64,000 bases of DNA from Zerene cesonia (lineage: Eukaryota; Arthropoda; Insecta; Lepidoptera; Pieridae). Shown here piece after piece: positions 1-12,321 of this stretch; the first letter of the stretch is position 1; each line of letters opens with the position of its first letter. The translations under genes and the position numbers were made by a program. The notes beneath the pieces are model-generated. The model ran no database searches and was not told where the DNA came from. It was given only the letters and a program-made list of their open reading frames with translations. The stretch covers positions 3,100,001-3,164,000 of the forward strand of contig NC_052103.1 in assembly GCF_012273895.1 (NCBI RefSeq), read 5' to 3'.

Positions 1-2779
1 TAAATAATGCCTAAATAAATATTCTAACTTGGCAACACTTAACATTCACGTTAAGTATAACGAAAACGGTGAATATATTTCAAATTTTTTGAAGAAAAAT
101 AAACAAACAGATATAAGATAACGGAAAAGACTGATCCCACAAATTAAAACTCGACAGAACATTCAAAACCACTTAACCAACAATATTTATCTCCAAAAAC
201 TATATTAAAAGCACAGCACAGTTCATATTTGTATACGTAAAGTTTATCTAAATGGTCGAACACTTTCCACGTGAGCTGACCGTGTAAATAAAGTCTTAAT
301 ACATGAACACAACGTTACTCAACCGAATGCAAATTGGTCTAGCGACATAGATCCCACCTATCCGATAATATTGAAATTGTCATTACACAACGTATCGCCG
401 CGTACACACAGTATGAAATTTATTGCGGAGGATAATAACTTGGGACAAACAGTTATTTGTATAGGCAATTATAATTATTCAAGTAATGATATACATACAG
501 AATCATGAATATCGGCATTGAGTTATCGCAAGATAAATAAAGCGAGCGTAATAACGCAGGGAAATAATAACAATTAAACATAATGATAATAATTTAGGGA
601 GATACACAACCCAAGAACAACTACATATAAGATCTCTTCTTATCATATAGATTTCCAGATCTATGATTGAATGATAAAATTAAATGTTGCTCCAAATACA
701 AACTATTTAAGATTTTTATTAAAAAACATATATAAGTAGCACTAGTAATAGTAGTAGTTAAAAATTGCATCAATTCTACTATTGAATAATTTAATCTTTG
801 CAACAAAATGAAGCCATTTAAGCAATGGTAATCGTGCGTTAAAGAATGCACATATATAGTGACCTAAATACTTACCACCTACACTTAATCACTACACCGC
901 ATACGCCAAAGCTTCTCATGCATTGTAATTGTCAATTAGTTGTATTATTTACGTTGCGTTGATATCAAGTAATTAAATAGCGCTAAATATCGAAGGTGTT
1001 TGTTTGGCTCTTTGTTTATTAGCATGATAAGATTGTCTCGGTTCTTTCAGTCTTTAAAAAATTAAAAATTTGTTACCCGGGATGAATATATTTCATATTA
1101 TGTTTTGCGTAAGTAGCAATGTCTGTGATGAACTGTGCTTTTGATAGACTCGTAGAGCATTACGAGACCATATTGGACCAAGGAATGATTCAGGTTTTGA
1201 AATTGTGAAAAATTTCCACAATCGATGGTCTCGGAAGTACCAACATTTCCGCTGAAATTTATATTTTAAAACATGATTTTGAGCTTAATCACGCTCATAA
1301 AATACTCATTAATTTGATACCAATAACAGCAATCCATGCAGTTAGAAAAAAACACATACAGTTAAAATATAACTTGTAACTAACACAACCCGTTTACGGA
1401 CTCAGCAGGCAAGTGGTTGAATTAGGCAATTCGTTTTGTCAAGTCAATTGCCGCTCGGTAAACATGTAAATTGTTAATGGATAATTTTATTAATGATTTT
1501 CTTAAGCCATATTGATGATGCCGAGAGCCAAACGTACTCAAACCAACCATTAGTTGACGTTATGTTCAGTACTTTGATTATTTATTCAAATTAATTGAAA
1601 TTATTTCGTATTACGTTAATCAAAATATATAGTCATTCATAAAATAAATTTTATTAATTTTAGCGGCAAATTATCACAATTTTAGAAACTCTTAACAAAT
1701 TAACAAATACTACGAATTGATCCACCATTGCTTTTGAGAATTCGGTTTCACAATAATTTTAAAAATGTTACATAAAAAATGTTCAATGACAGAGACAATA
1801 AATAAGACGTTTTCAATATCATTTACATATGAGGTACAAACATTAAACCACAATATATTGAAACGTGACGCCGGGGACACGCGATGCGCCAAAACGCACA
1901 AGATCAAGGTGACCGGTAGGCGGTATCAGCGTCTGATAACAATTATATAATTAATTAATCACTTCATTACGAAAAGGCTTCTGCTATCTCGTGATGCGGT
2001 TCTCGTCACGATGCGGTACATTACGTTTGAGTCGTTATGGATATTGTATAGAATCCACAAATAATTTCAATAAATACTCCCATTGAAGTTATTTTTAATG
2101 ATTAGCGAAACCTTAAGCGTTTGTTATAATCGAAATCCACTTGAAAATAATCAATATAAAAATTAGTTAGTGTTGTTTCTAAATTTATTTTAATGTACCA
2201 ATTATATTTTGCAAAATGATAGCAAATTTAACAAATAGGAGTTGTATGTCTCTTACTAAAGAGACAACCTTAAAAACAATTAGCGTATCTATAATGTTAC
2301 AGTCGGTTTCACACAAATTTACAGTCCTATATGAATTGCCCTCGCCAATACATATTTTGATATACAACAATACGGAGACATCAACGTGCCATTTTTCTAT
2401 AAAATTGTCAGCAATACCTCCCTGCCGATACATATAAAAGGTAATTAACTGTATTAACACCAATTATTCCATGTTAATGTTCCTTTAATTGTTATTATAA
2501 TGTGCTATAACGATAAACCTTTCTCGATACTGAGAAAATATTGCCTTAAGAACACTAAATTTAGAGGACACGTAAAGGACCTTCGGCGGACACGTTTTGA
2601 GAAATAAAAATAACATTCTGCTAATATATTCAACGGTCGATATCTGAATATATTACTTGAGGATAATTAATATGTAAATATTATTGACAAAGTTTTTACG
2701 ATTTAACGATCAAATATAAAACTAGAGTAGCTTTTAACGTAACACATTATGATGAATATTCAAATAACATAATTAAAAA
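1..2779. other. AT-rich non-coding stretch
   Basis: No recognisable coding exon, RNA gene or clear repeat is seen on either strand. Short open frames (for example 1765-1950 and 2185-2463) have no family features and overlap antisense frames of similar length, as expected by chance. If the myosin-18 model to the right is correct, this is intronic DNA of that gene, because its missing motor exons must lie further left or in the adjoining gap. Confidence 0.6.
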
Positions 2780-3779
2780 NNNNNNNNNNNNNNNNNNNNN
2801 NNNNNNNNNNNNNNNNNNNNNNNNNNNNNNNNNNNNNNNNNNNNNNNNNNNNNNNNNNNNNNNNNNNNNNNNNNNNNNNNNNNNNNNNNNNNNNNNNNNN
2901 NNNNNNNNNNNNNNNNNNNNNNNNNNNNNNNNNNNNNNNNNNNNNNNNNNNNNNNNNNNNNNNNNNNNNNNNNNNNNNNNNNNNNNNNNNNNNNNNNNNN
3001 NNNNNNNNNNNNNNNNNNNNNNNNNNNNNNNNNNNNNNNNNNNNNNNNNNNNNNNNNNNNNNNNNNNNNNNNNNNNNNNNNNNNNNNNNNNNNNNNNNNN
3101 NNNNNNNNNNNNNNNNNNNNNNNNNNNNNNNNNNNNNNNNNNNNNNNNNNNNNNNNNNNNNNNNNNNNNNNNNNNNNNNNNNNNNNNNNNNNNNNNNNNN
3201 NNNNNNNNNNNNNNNNNNNNNNNNNNNNNNNNNNNNNNNNNNNNNNNNNNNNNNNNNNNNNNNNNNNNNNNNNNNNNNNNNNNNNNNNNNNNNNNNNNNN
3301 NNNNNNNNNNNNNNNNNNNNNNNNNNNNNNNNNNNNNNNNNNNNNNNNNNNNNNNNNNNNNNNNNNNNNNNNNNNNNNNNNNNNNNNNNNNNNNNNNNNN
3401 NNNNNNNNNNNNNNNNNNNNNNNNNNNNNNNNNNNNNNNNNNNNNNNNNNNNNNNNNNNNNNNNNNNNNNNNNNNNNNNNNNNNNNNNNNNNNNNNNNNN
3501 NNNNNNNNNNNNNNNNNNNNNNNNNNNNNNNNNNNNNNNNNNNNNNNNNNNNNNNNNNNNNNNNNNNNNNNNNNNNNNNNNNNNNNNNNNNNNNNNNNNN
3601 NNNNNNNNNNNNNNNNNNNNNNNNNNNNNNNNNNNNNNNNNNNNNNNNNNNNNNNNNNNNNNNNNNNNNNNNNNNNNNNNNNNNNNNNNNNNNNNNNNNN
3701 NNNNNNNNNNNNNNNNNNNNNNNNNNNNNNNNNNNNNNNNNNNNNNNNNNNNNNNNNNNNNNNNNNNNNNNNNNNNNNN
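2780..3779. other. Assembly gap (1000 N)
   Basis: A run of exactly 1000 N, a conventional size for a gap of unknown length. It could hide an exon of the minus-strand myosin-18 gene. Open frames crossing it are artefacts. Confidence 0.99.
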
Positions 3780-5542
3780 AAGTGGGAGAAAAACGGGTGT
3801 GAGTTACATACATACAAACATACAAGTGAAGCTAATAAAAGCGTGTTAATAAAAACAAGTGGTATACTGATAGTTTGACGTTAAGTAGAGCTCCAGAAAG
3901 ACTCATAGAATCAATTTCCTATTTCGGACTTATTTTATGACCATTAAAACAAACAAAAAAACGTGTATTATTACAATAAAATTCCAATATGTACAAAAAC
4001 AGTTAATAAGAACTAAACAAAAGGTAACGATCTTTTACTAAACGTTGTAATCATCTATTTGTGTATAACGACACAATCGGTTAAGTTAAATAATTCAAAA
4101 CACGACATAATTAACGAGTTAGCATCAAAATAAATTATGTGTTGACACGATTCAGCCCCAGCTACGAGTATAATGTAGAGATTTGCTTTATGTGAGCTTG
4201 CGACGACTGACGACGCTAGAAGGAAAAGCATTTGGTTGTTTTTTAGTTTCCTTAGAGTTTCTTGGTATTATATATTAATGTTCTATAATGGATTTACTCC
4301 TTTTATTACAGATATGAACGTAATCAAGATTGAATTTTTTTTTAATCTATCTCTTTTGATTTATCTATATAGGTATCACGCGCGAAGCCGCGGCTTGCCG
4401 CTAATATAATTGTATGCCTATATTTCCATATGAAATGTATTCAAGTGAATAGCAATATCTTACAGCGTGTTTAATTAAACAAAGGAACATGCATTCGTCT
4501 TAAGTAGTTTATTTAATTTCATTTGTAATTGTATGGAACATAAAAAATCATAATTCATTCTACCATGACGATTCGCTGACTTACAATAAACTATCTCCTT
4601 CCTACATATTTAAATTTATTTCGTTTGATATAGGTAATATCAATTTCTATGATTGGTACCACAAAAAAAGTCCCTGATATCACTATAAAACAATATTAAA
4701 GACTTAATGTTGGGTATTTTGTGCCCAAGCTATAATTTGCATCAAACCGAAGGTAATTTATTATGGTACATACTTATATGAATAAATAATTGTTACATTA
4801 TACGTTTATGATTCACGTATATGTTCAGAAACTTATTAACTCTCTATTAAAATTAACTAAATTGTTTTATAATACCTACCCCGAAGCATTTGCAGCGAAT
4901 GCATAGATAATCAAACCCGACAATTATATAAAATCGCAATCCGTTTTACGCAGAACATTATTAGACTAACCTATATAACATAATGGTGGTATAAATCGAA
5001 TCAATTATATTATTACACTGTCGGTATTGCGACGTAAATAATACAAACATCAATCAATCTAAAATGTCAACGATTGTTATATTCGTTTGTACCACAAGTA
5101 CAGTTCAATTATTTTATCAATTGATAGAGCTATTGTCTAGATACTTTAGCAGTCGCAGCTTGCTAGCTTACACTACCTTATAGTCCTGCGGCCTGGTAGC
5201 GACAACATAGATAACACGTATACTATTGGTAATCCACAGCCTTATATTTATTTTTTTTCCTTATTTCCAGTAACCTATTTTAAGTTAAATATGCAAGAGT
5301 TAACTTATTAAATATTTTGTATTGTTAAATATTTTTAATGCAAAAGAGCAGAAAATTTAACATTCAAATAATTTGCATTAAGGTTCTATAGCATGGGTAC
5401 GACAAGAAAAAAAAATTATAAAACACCTGTGTCTAATTAAAAAATAAACATGATGCGTATTTTTTTAAATCAAAAGCGCATCAAAAAATAGTACAACAAG
5501 TTGAAGATATCACAATCATTAAAAAAACAATCAACACCTTAA
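3780..5542. other. Non-coding stretch with one repeat fragment
   Basis: No gene seen. At about 4370-4402 a short GC-rich piece (containing GCGCGAAGCCGCGG) resembles the GC-rich terminal hairpin of the Helitron-like repeats found elsewhere in the window, so it is probably an old fragment of one. Confidence 0.45.
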
Positions 5543-5863
5543 AGCAAAAAAACACACGCTTCCACAGAATCGAATCCTCGAAAATACCACATAACAACCA
5601 ACAATTCTAAGAAACGGCCGGTGCGAGATGGGGGCTATATTAATATTCTAACCAAGTGGCGGACTCGTGATGTTCAAGACAATACTTTTCAAAGCCCAAG
5701 AGCACAACAAGCTAAGGATACAGTAATTTACATTAAAACAGCGTCAGTTGGCACGATCGACGTGACCAATCGAACACAAGGCGTTTACGCCGCGCTGTTG
5801 ACAATAATAAACGGCTCAGAACACTGGAGCAAGGAAATGCGCTGGTACAGAGTTAAACCGTAA
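5543..5863 (+). CDS. Unrecognised coding-like open frame (possible exon or relic)
   Basis: I do not recognise the family. The frame is open from just after a TAA at 5540-5542 to a TAA at 5861-5863. The first ~35 codons are low complexity (Lys, Thr, Asn). From about 5675 the peptide becomes balanced and protein-like, with the segments VIYIKTASVGTIDVTNRTQG and EHWSKEMRWYRVKP before the stop. That part is richer in G+C than the flanks. There is no in-frame ATG near its start, so if real it is a terminal exon joined to something upstream, or a decayed copy. No clear acceptor could be chosen; CAG at about 5745 and AAG at about 5694 are candidates. It may be linked to the other orphan exon at 16499, but nothing in the sequence proves it. 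Confidence 0.3.
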   Translation, partial: SKKTHASTESNPRKYHITTNNSKKRPVRDGGYINILTKWRTRDVQDNTFQSPRAQQAKDTVIYIKTASVGTIDVTNRTQGVYAALLTIINGSEHWSKEMRWYRVKP

Positions 5864-6700
5864 TCATACAAAACCACGAATGTAACTACTCCGTGGTAAT
5901 TAAGCATTGAATGCTGAAGGTGTGCTAAAAATGGTCTTACGGCGGAACTAACACAACATAAATGCGTATAAAGATCTTTAATCGTATAAAAATCATTTGG
6001 TCAAAATTACCTAATAGGTATTTTTTCTTAATAAGTGATAAATTGTGCGCCAGATTTAAGGACAAAGTATTTAATTTTTGAGAACATAAAATGCTAAAAA
6101 AAACATCAAATTAATGTGACATTTCAATTACAAATGCATGAGAAAAATATCGGATTAGACTAAATACTAAATACTGTTCTAAAATAAACGATATATGTAA
6201 TGTAAACTTAAATATTTTTTATTTCTCTAAAGGCTATAAAAAAATCTTCAGTTAATATTAAATTTAAAGTAATAATAGACTAGGTCATTATTTATGCAAG
6301 CGAGGTATGCAATAAGGAAAATGCATTAGCCTTATAAGATTCTGTCGCTAAGATAAAACTCACAAAATCCGCATTCACTTAGAAGAATAAACAAATAGAC
6401 TTCTAATACTTGTATTAATAAAACTTATGAAAACAAAGGTTCAATCAAGCTACGTAAATATTTAGTTTGGAATCAACGGTGAATGATGGAAAGTGATTTC
6501 TTTTGCATACATTCTCCACGTGAAATAAGAAAATATTATTTAGATATCAGCAGAAAGTGAAAACAAAGCGCCCCCGCACTGCCCACTCTTGTTTTTAAAC
6601 ACTGACACACCATATAGGACACGATTACATATAAAATGCTTAATGTGATCGAATGAATTGTGATTTGCTAATAATTTTCATTATGCAGTGCAATTTTTCG
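5864..6700. other. Non-coding stretch
   Basis: AT-rich sequence with no supported gene, RNA or repeat. Confidence 0.5.
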
Positions 6701-6702
6701 AA

Positions 6703-6795
6703 TTGGTCACCTAAGTGGTAACTTTAAATCCTACTGAACGCGTAAAACATAATGGCCTGGGTTCAATTCTCGTTGGATGATTATTAAAATAAAAA
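6703..6795 (+). repeat. tRNA-derived SINE-like fragment
   Basis: An A-box-like CCTAAGTGGTAAC is followed about 45 bp later by a B-box-like GGGTTCAATTCTC, then an A-rich tail (AAAATAAAAAAAATG). This is the layout of an internal RNA polymerase III promoter in a tRNA-derived SINE. No cloverleaf with a full acceptor stem could be drawn, so it is not called a tRNA gene. Confidence 0.4.
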
Positions 6796-8629
6796 AAATG
6801 CTTCTCTCCAATACTTCACACGGGTGCACAATATTGTTTTTAAGGGGATGTTAAGAGCCATACGTAACTTGTTTTTCTCTAAAACTTACGTACATAACCA
6901 AAAATCTATCATGAACTCTTTTCAAATTATATCGCCGAAACATAAAATTTTATATGTGTTAACTTAATAACAAACGACTTAATAGCAGCAGTCGTAAAAT
7001 TATTAAATAATAAAAATAACAAGAATTATATATAATGCATTAAACCTGATTATTGCCGTGTGATGTAATATCCAAATAAAACAGAGAACACCTCAGTTTA
7101 AATTAAACATGCGATAGTTAAGCGTAGGTTGCTTTTGAGTTCAGTGAAATTTAAGTAAACAGACCTAAAAAACCTCCTTATCTAAGTACCCACCAAAGCC
7201 CGGTATTTACTCGTTTTAGTGCCGCAATATAACGACTGTTTAATAAAACATATTGGAAATCATTAAACATCAATAAGCTTTAGCAAACGACCTTTGGCAA
7301 TACATTGCAACATGCATCAAATGAAAGAAACATTAATAATTACTTATTTATTTATAATCATATAATTAAAAAATGCTTTATAACGATTTTGCGTTTATAA
7401 CATTGAAATTAAAAATGTAATTTATATAATGAATTCTTGCATGATAGCATAGTGCGTTTGACAACGTCAAACTTATGAACGTGTCCTACCGGATTACCGC
7501 AACGGGCAACCCCTTACAAGACCGGGATATTATGTAAATTTCTCTATGAAAAATGTATTATTCGGAGTGCATACGCATTTGTATGCGTTCCATTCGGCTT
7601 CCTCAGTCAATCTCAGCGTGGTTACGAAAATAGTTCGCCGGCGCATCGCTTAATTCCAATCCCTTTTATAGACGCACAATTATGGAATGGAGATTCCTGG
7701 ACTGGATTCCAGTGCACTAATGCTATTGATTTAAAGTGTTCGTGACACAAATGCTTTGTAACTATCCATAGTCATTGTCTCGTTTACATAGGTGTGCGAA
7801 TTTTAATATGCGTAAGGTTCTCATATGGCCTAGATGGATTTTGTCTGGTTAAATTTAAGAGGTTTAACTGTGGCTCATTACAGCTGTATACTAATTAAAA
7901 TCCATTTGTTGGATTGTCGGTATTAGAATGATTTAAACTATGTTGAAGTTTACTATATTTCTTAAAACGTGATCAAACCTAGCTTGTTACTTTTTTCCAA
8001 GAGAAGCAAAGATTTTAGATGGCCTATATAAAATATAAAAAATATATTATAAGTATATAAAGTTTTTTCGTATATAATGTATTGCTCATAATACAGGTTT
8101 TTCCGCTTAACTGCATCAATCAGAAACAGCAAAATATACAATGAAAAAATACAAACATAAGTAACCTTATATTTTTAATAAAAGTCATTTTTCTCATATA
8201 GCTATTTCTATCCTTTTCAAATGTCAAATAGAATAATTCTCGGAAATGATTGATTATAATATCATCGGAATTCATGGATCAAGTTCTATGATCAGATAAT
8301 AACGTATCGTATTACCTAACAAATTTGACAGGCGAGCGACTAAATATCGCCAATACATCTATATATAATTTAACGCCAAATAACTAGTTAATAGAATAAA
8401 AATTGCAATTCGAATGTTGCTACTACCAATCCGCAATCTAAAAGTACTATCAATCAGCTAGTTATTTTCTGGACCGAAAACTAAGCTACCGAAAGCTGTC
8501 AAAACCCGACGTAGAATTTAATCGCCGATCTACTCCGAATAATTAAAATGTATCACGCTTGCAACTCACTGAACTTCACTAGCACTCACGTGTATCGATT
8601 GTGCGAGTATCGATATGTTTTTATTCGAT
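6796..8629. other. Non-coding stretch
   Basis: No gene supported. A moderately GC-rich patch at about 7440-7745 has an open frame of about 45 codons, but no start, splice sites or family match were found. Confidence 0.45.
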
Positions 8630-8765
8630 ATATTCGTGCCGCGACGCGAGCGTGCGCGTGCGGTTAGGGCGCGGCGAGGTTTTCAACTGTTTAGTGTTTA
8701 GCATCGACAAAGTGTTTACGAGCCATTAAAGTTTGAAGGTGTGCGGCCTTTTCTAATCACTGTGA
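8630..8765. promoter_or_regulatory. CpG-rich candidate promoter or 5' non-coding exon
   Basis: A sharp GC-rich island in AT-rich DNA, with several CpGs around 8637-8685 (GCGACGCGAGCGTGCGCGTG). A GTGTTTAG-rich, 5'-UTR-like stretch follows, and then GAAG|GTGTGC, a possible splice donor near 8737 on the plus strand. It lies inside the presumed long myosin-18 intron, 3.6 kb upstream of the MADF-BESS gene. It could be an alternative promoter for either gene or for an unannotated transcript. Strand and target are inferred, not shown. Confidence 0.3.
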
Positions 8766-10459
8766 CAATATTGCGTAGAGATATTGTAATATCATAGGTT
8801 TCCTTACGCATATTTCCTCAGCCTTGGCAATTCGTAAAAAGTGCGATTATTATGCTTATTAGCTTTGTAACTGTTACATGTCTATGAGTTTTTTTTTATC
8901 GAGTTTTTATTTGTAAACGAGCGGTGAAACGCTATTTATTATTTTAACGGATAATATGTAGGTTTACAATATCTTAAGTATTATTAAATTGAGTTTTATT
9001 TTTAATTAAGGAATAATAAAAAAGCACTCCGTTTTTGGTGACAATTACTTGATAAACGTTGCTAAGTATCCAGAAAATGTGAGTTTTTATTCACAGTAGA
9101 CATCTGTTTGCTTAGCTGGCTTACCTAACTATGGTTAGGTCATAAATAATTGTTATAAAACCTTACAAAGGTTGCGATGCCATCGGCTTAGGGTAGTGAA
9201 GTACGACTGCTACTATTCTCAATAAATTTCACATTTTTTCAATATAACCTTTTTAAACTATTTTATTCCTACCAACCGATATATTTAATTGAATATCTCG
9301 CAACTTTTTCAAACAATTCTTGAAGAAAGAAAAGGTTGTGATTGTTTTTTTCCACGGCTGAATTCATATACTACCGAATGGCGAAATGGGCTGTATTTAT
9401 AAACTCTGTTCATCCCACGCGAGGAGCAGGGCGCAATAACTAGCTTAGGAACTACATACAAACAGAAACACAAGCAAAGAAAATCTTATAAAATTCCATA
9501 TAATCACAATTAAATCTGCAAGACTATTTCACAATTCAACATTATACTTATTGTAAATGCATTAATACAAACAAAGAAACTCCTTCCATTTTCAGCACGT
9601 CGGTTAAAAAACGAAGGGGTTAACGTAAGCCCTGACTAAGCAACAGCTGTTCATACTGAAGTACAAAGAAGACAACTCAATAAAACAATTGGAGATGTCA
9701 ATCGTGCACTCGAGACGGGCTCAACGGCAGACAATACAATGACATCACCATTTAATATCAATTAACGGGAGAATAAACAATTTCGCCCATATTCATTCTA
9801 TTATGGGAAAAGGATAGCTCGACCAAATGTTATCTTTCTAAAGAAATAGAAGTGAGACTTCTAATAAGAACAAAAATAAAACACACACTTTAATGACACA
9901 ACTTAACTAAACTGTATCACTTGCCCGCTCCTACATAGATAAAGTAAAATTTAAATTCAGAAGCCGATGCTTCATTAAAATGCTAGTTTTTTTGATGAGT
10001 GCATACACTCGTGATTTTTAATCAATAAATCACAGAACGGACTTGCCGCAGTAGTCATACTCCGTTCGAACACTGAAAAGAATGATTATGTAATTTGTTT
10101 TACATTATAAATGGACGAGGAAGACAACAGGAAGCCAAATGATACGAACGACTACACATTACGTATCACCCTCGTTTTTACGACTCCACGATTTTGTTGG
10201 AACACAAGCTATCATGTTACGATTTCATGCGAAAACTTTTAACGTATTGTATAGAATGTTGTAGGGGTCCAAATTTTCACAATGTTGAGTTGAGTTTGTG
10301 TTTATGGTGATCTCTGGTAATTGCAAGTGAAACCATAACATTTTCAACATACCACTTACAAACTAATCGTTCCTGAAGCGTCAAAAATTTTACTAAAAAA
10401 AACTGCAAACTCTACAGTTACTTTTTCTGTTCTTTCAAAATTTCTCATTTATAAAGCAC
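8766..10459. other. Non-coding stretch
   Basis: No gene supported on either strand. AT-rich, with scattered short patches of normal complexity but no identifiable exon or element boundary. Confidence 0.5.
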
Positions 10460-10658
10460 CTAGCTACGCCCCGCGATCTCACTCGCGTAAGTCCTTATCC
10501 CGAAGGAATATCGGGATAAAAAGCCTATATGTTACTCCAGTTGTCCAGCTATCTGCGTACCAAATTTAATTGCTATTGGTTCAGTAGTATTTGCGTGAAA
10601 GAGTAACAAACACAGACATCCTTACAAATTTTCGCATTTATAATATTGATAAGTAGGA
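10460..10658 (-). mobile_element. Helitron-like non-autonomous repeat, minus orientation
   Basis: A copy of the window's main ~200 bp repeat. Read on the minus strand it begins TCCTACT and ends GGGGCGTAGCTAG. The middle carries the family hallmarks (CTTTCACGCAAATACTAC, a degenerate GACAACTGGA block, ATCCCGATATTCC). The base beyond the CTAG end is not the usual T complement, so that flank is mutated. TC at one end and CTAG at the other, without a duplication, is the Helitron terminal rule. Confidence 0.75.
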
Positions 10659-12110
10659 TAGGATAGGATTTCAATGCTATAAAACTAAAAATTAAATTCT
10701 ACAGTTACTTATTAGAACACCCAGTGCAATTATGTTAATTGCAATCTCGTGGGTACACAGGTATTTTTAAAATATTTATCATTAGGTAGACGATGCTAAT
10801 ATAATTACCTGTACAAGACAACTATTACTGGATTGTTACCAAATATTTAAGCCGAAGAGAGTAAATCCGTTTAGAGTAGAAAGTAGTTTCAGTTTGTAGA
10901 GTAAAAAGTAGTTTCTGGATCAGCAGTGAAATTGTTAAAACGGTTACCCCATACCTATTACTAAATAGTTACTACCTATTACGTAAAATACATTAGGTAA
11001 CGCATAAATATAAATAACAAAGCGCCCGTGGCATACCAGAATAACATCAAAAGCTGAATAATATAATGCAGGGCATTTTATCTCCAAAGGTTACCCGGTG
11101 CATATCTTGTTCTCATTAGACAAGACTCGCGAGTAATGCAAAGTATTTGGTTTAAACTAATGTTGTTCGTGGTTTCAATATCACCAAGACCATGCAACTG
11201 TTTCTGATGATTTATTACCGATTAGGATCAAAGAAGTAATATTTATGTTCCAAATATGATTATAGTATTAAATGAGCTTTTGCCCGCGAGCTTTAACACT
11301 AAGCAAAATTGTGTATATTAAAATTATTCTAGTAGTAGTCCTTCATAGTTTTAAGAGTTTCAAATGAATTTATCTTTCAATATACATAGATAAATCCATA
11401 AATAAGGTTTAAAAAGAAAGCGTATCTTATCTTTTAGGACCTTCACCAAACAAACTTTCTAGGCTGAAATTTAAAATATAAGCCTTTACTATCGCACTGA
11501 TAACGTTCCGAAGCTTTGAGATGGTATCACAAAGTTCCAGCAGTCACTCGATATAAAAGTCTGATAAAATAATATATACAGCATATACCGTGCGATTTTA
11601 CTGAGCTTGACGCTTTACGTAAATTACTTTAAAAAATAGACATGGACATAGACATAGACATAGACAATACATTTAGACGGAATCTATTAAATTGTTTCAT
11701 TTGCTCCTGTACAGAGTATGGAAGTTTTATCCTGATGATCCTAATATAATTTAAGCCCGTGAAATTATTGTAGTGTATATTTCAATTAAATCTGTTAGTT
11801 TATAGGGGATCAAAATCAAGTCCTAATCATTCTTATAAAAACAGGTGAAGCTAGTCAAATATATTTATAGAGGGAACTATGGATCTACTGAACCGCTTTA
11901 AAAAAATAGCAATAGAAAGCCAAAAAATTATCGTTATATTTTATCATGATTTTATCCTGGTTGCAACCACTTGTGCGGGCACTAGATAAATATAATATAG
12001 TAGATTTATTTAATGAGCGCCATCTTGCGGGAGACTAACAAGTTATATTTATTGCAGTAGCGACCTCTATCGGTGAGTAGAAGAATAAGAGAGAACGCTA
12101 CATATAATTT
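10659..12110. other. Non-coding stretch with hexamer microsatellite
   Basis: No gene seen. At 11641-11668 there is a short GACATA tandem repeat (about four units, slightly imperfect). Confidence 0.55.
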
Positions 12111-12169
12111 GTAGATGGCGCTAAAACAAATTAGTCTTATACGGTTGTGAATAACGATGTATGCATTTA

Positions 12170-12321
12170 TAACTGGCCAATGAGAAACCAGTTTTGTGAA
12201 TGCTAAGATTGCGGTCGTGACGTCGTGCTGCGCAGCGCGACTAATTTCGCCCGTGATAGGTGGCAGACATTTTGTTTTGTAGACGCAACGCAAACGAAAG
12301 CAAATTTTACTTATTCACGAA
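12170..12321 (+). promoter_or_regulatory. Likely promoter and 5' leader of the MADF-BESS gene
   Basis: Directly upstream of the MADF-BESS start codon the sequence is GC-enriched. It carries a CCAAT motif (GGCCAATGAG, about 12175-12184) and a CRE-like GTGACGTCG (about 12217-12225), followed by the ATG at 12322. No TATA box is evident, which fits a housekeeping-type promoter. The transcription start is not determined; TTTTGTAG near 12280 could also act as an acceptor for an upstream leader exon. Confidence 0.45.

Noticed and set aside
2747..3825. Long open frames across the first N-run
   Set aside because: They consist almost wholly of undetermined bases; the frame is an artefact of the gap.
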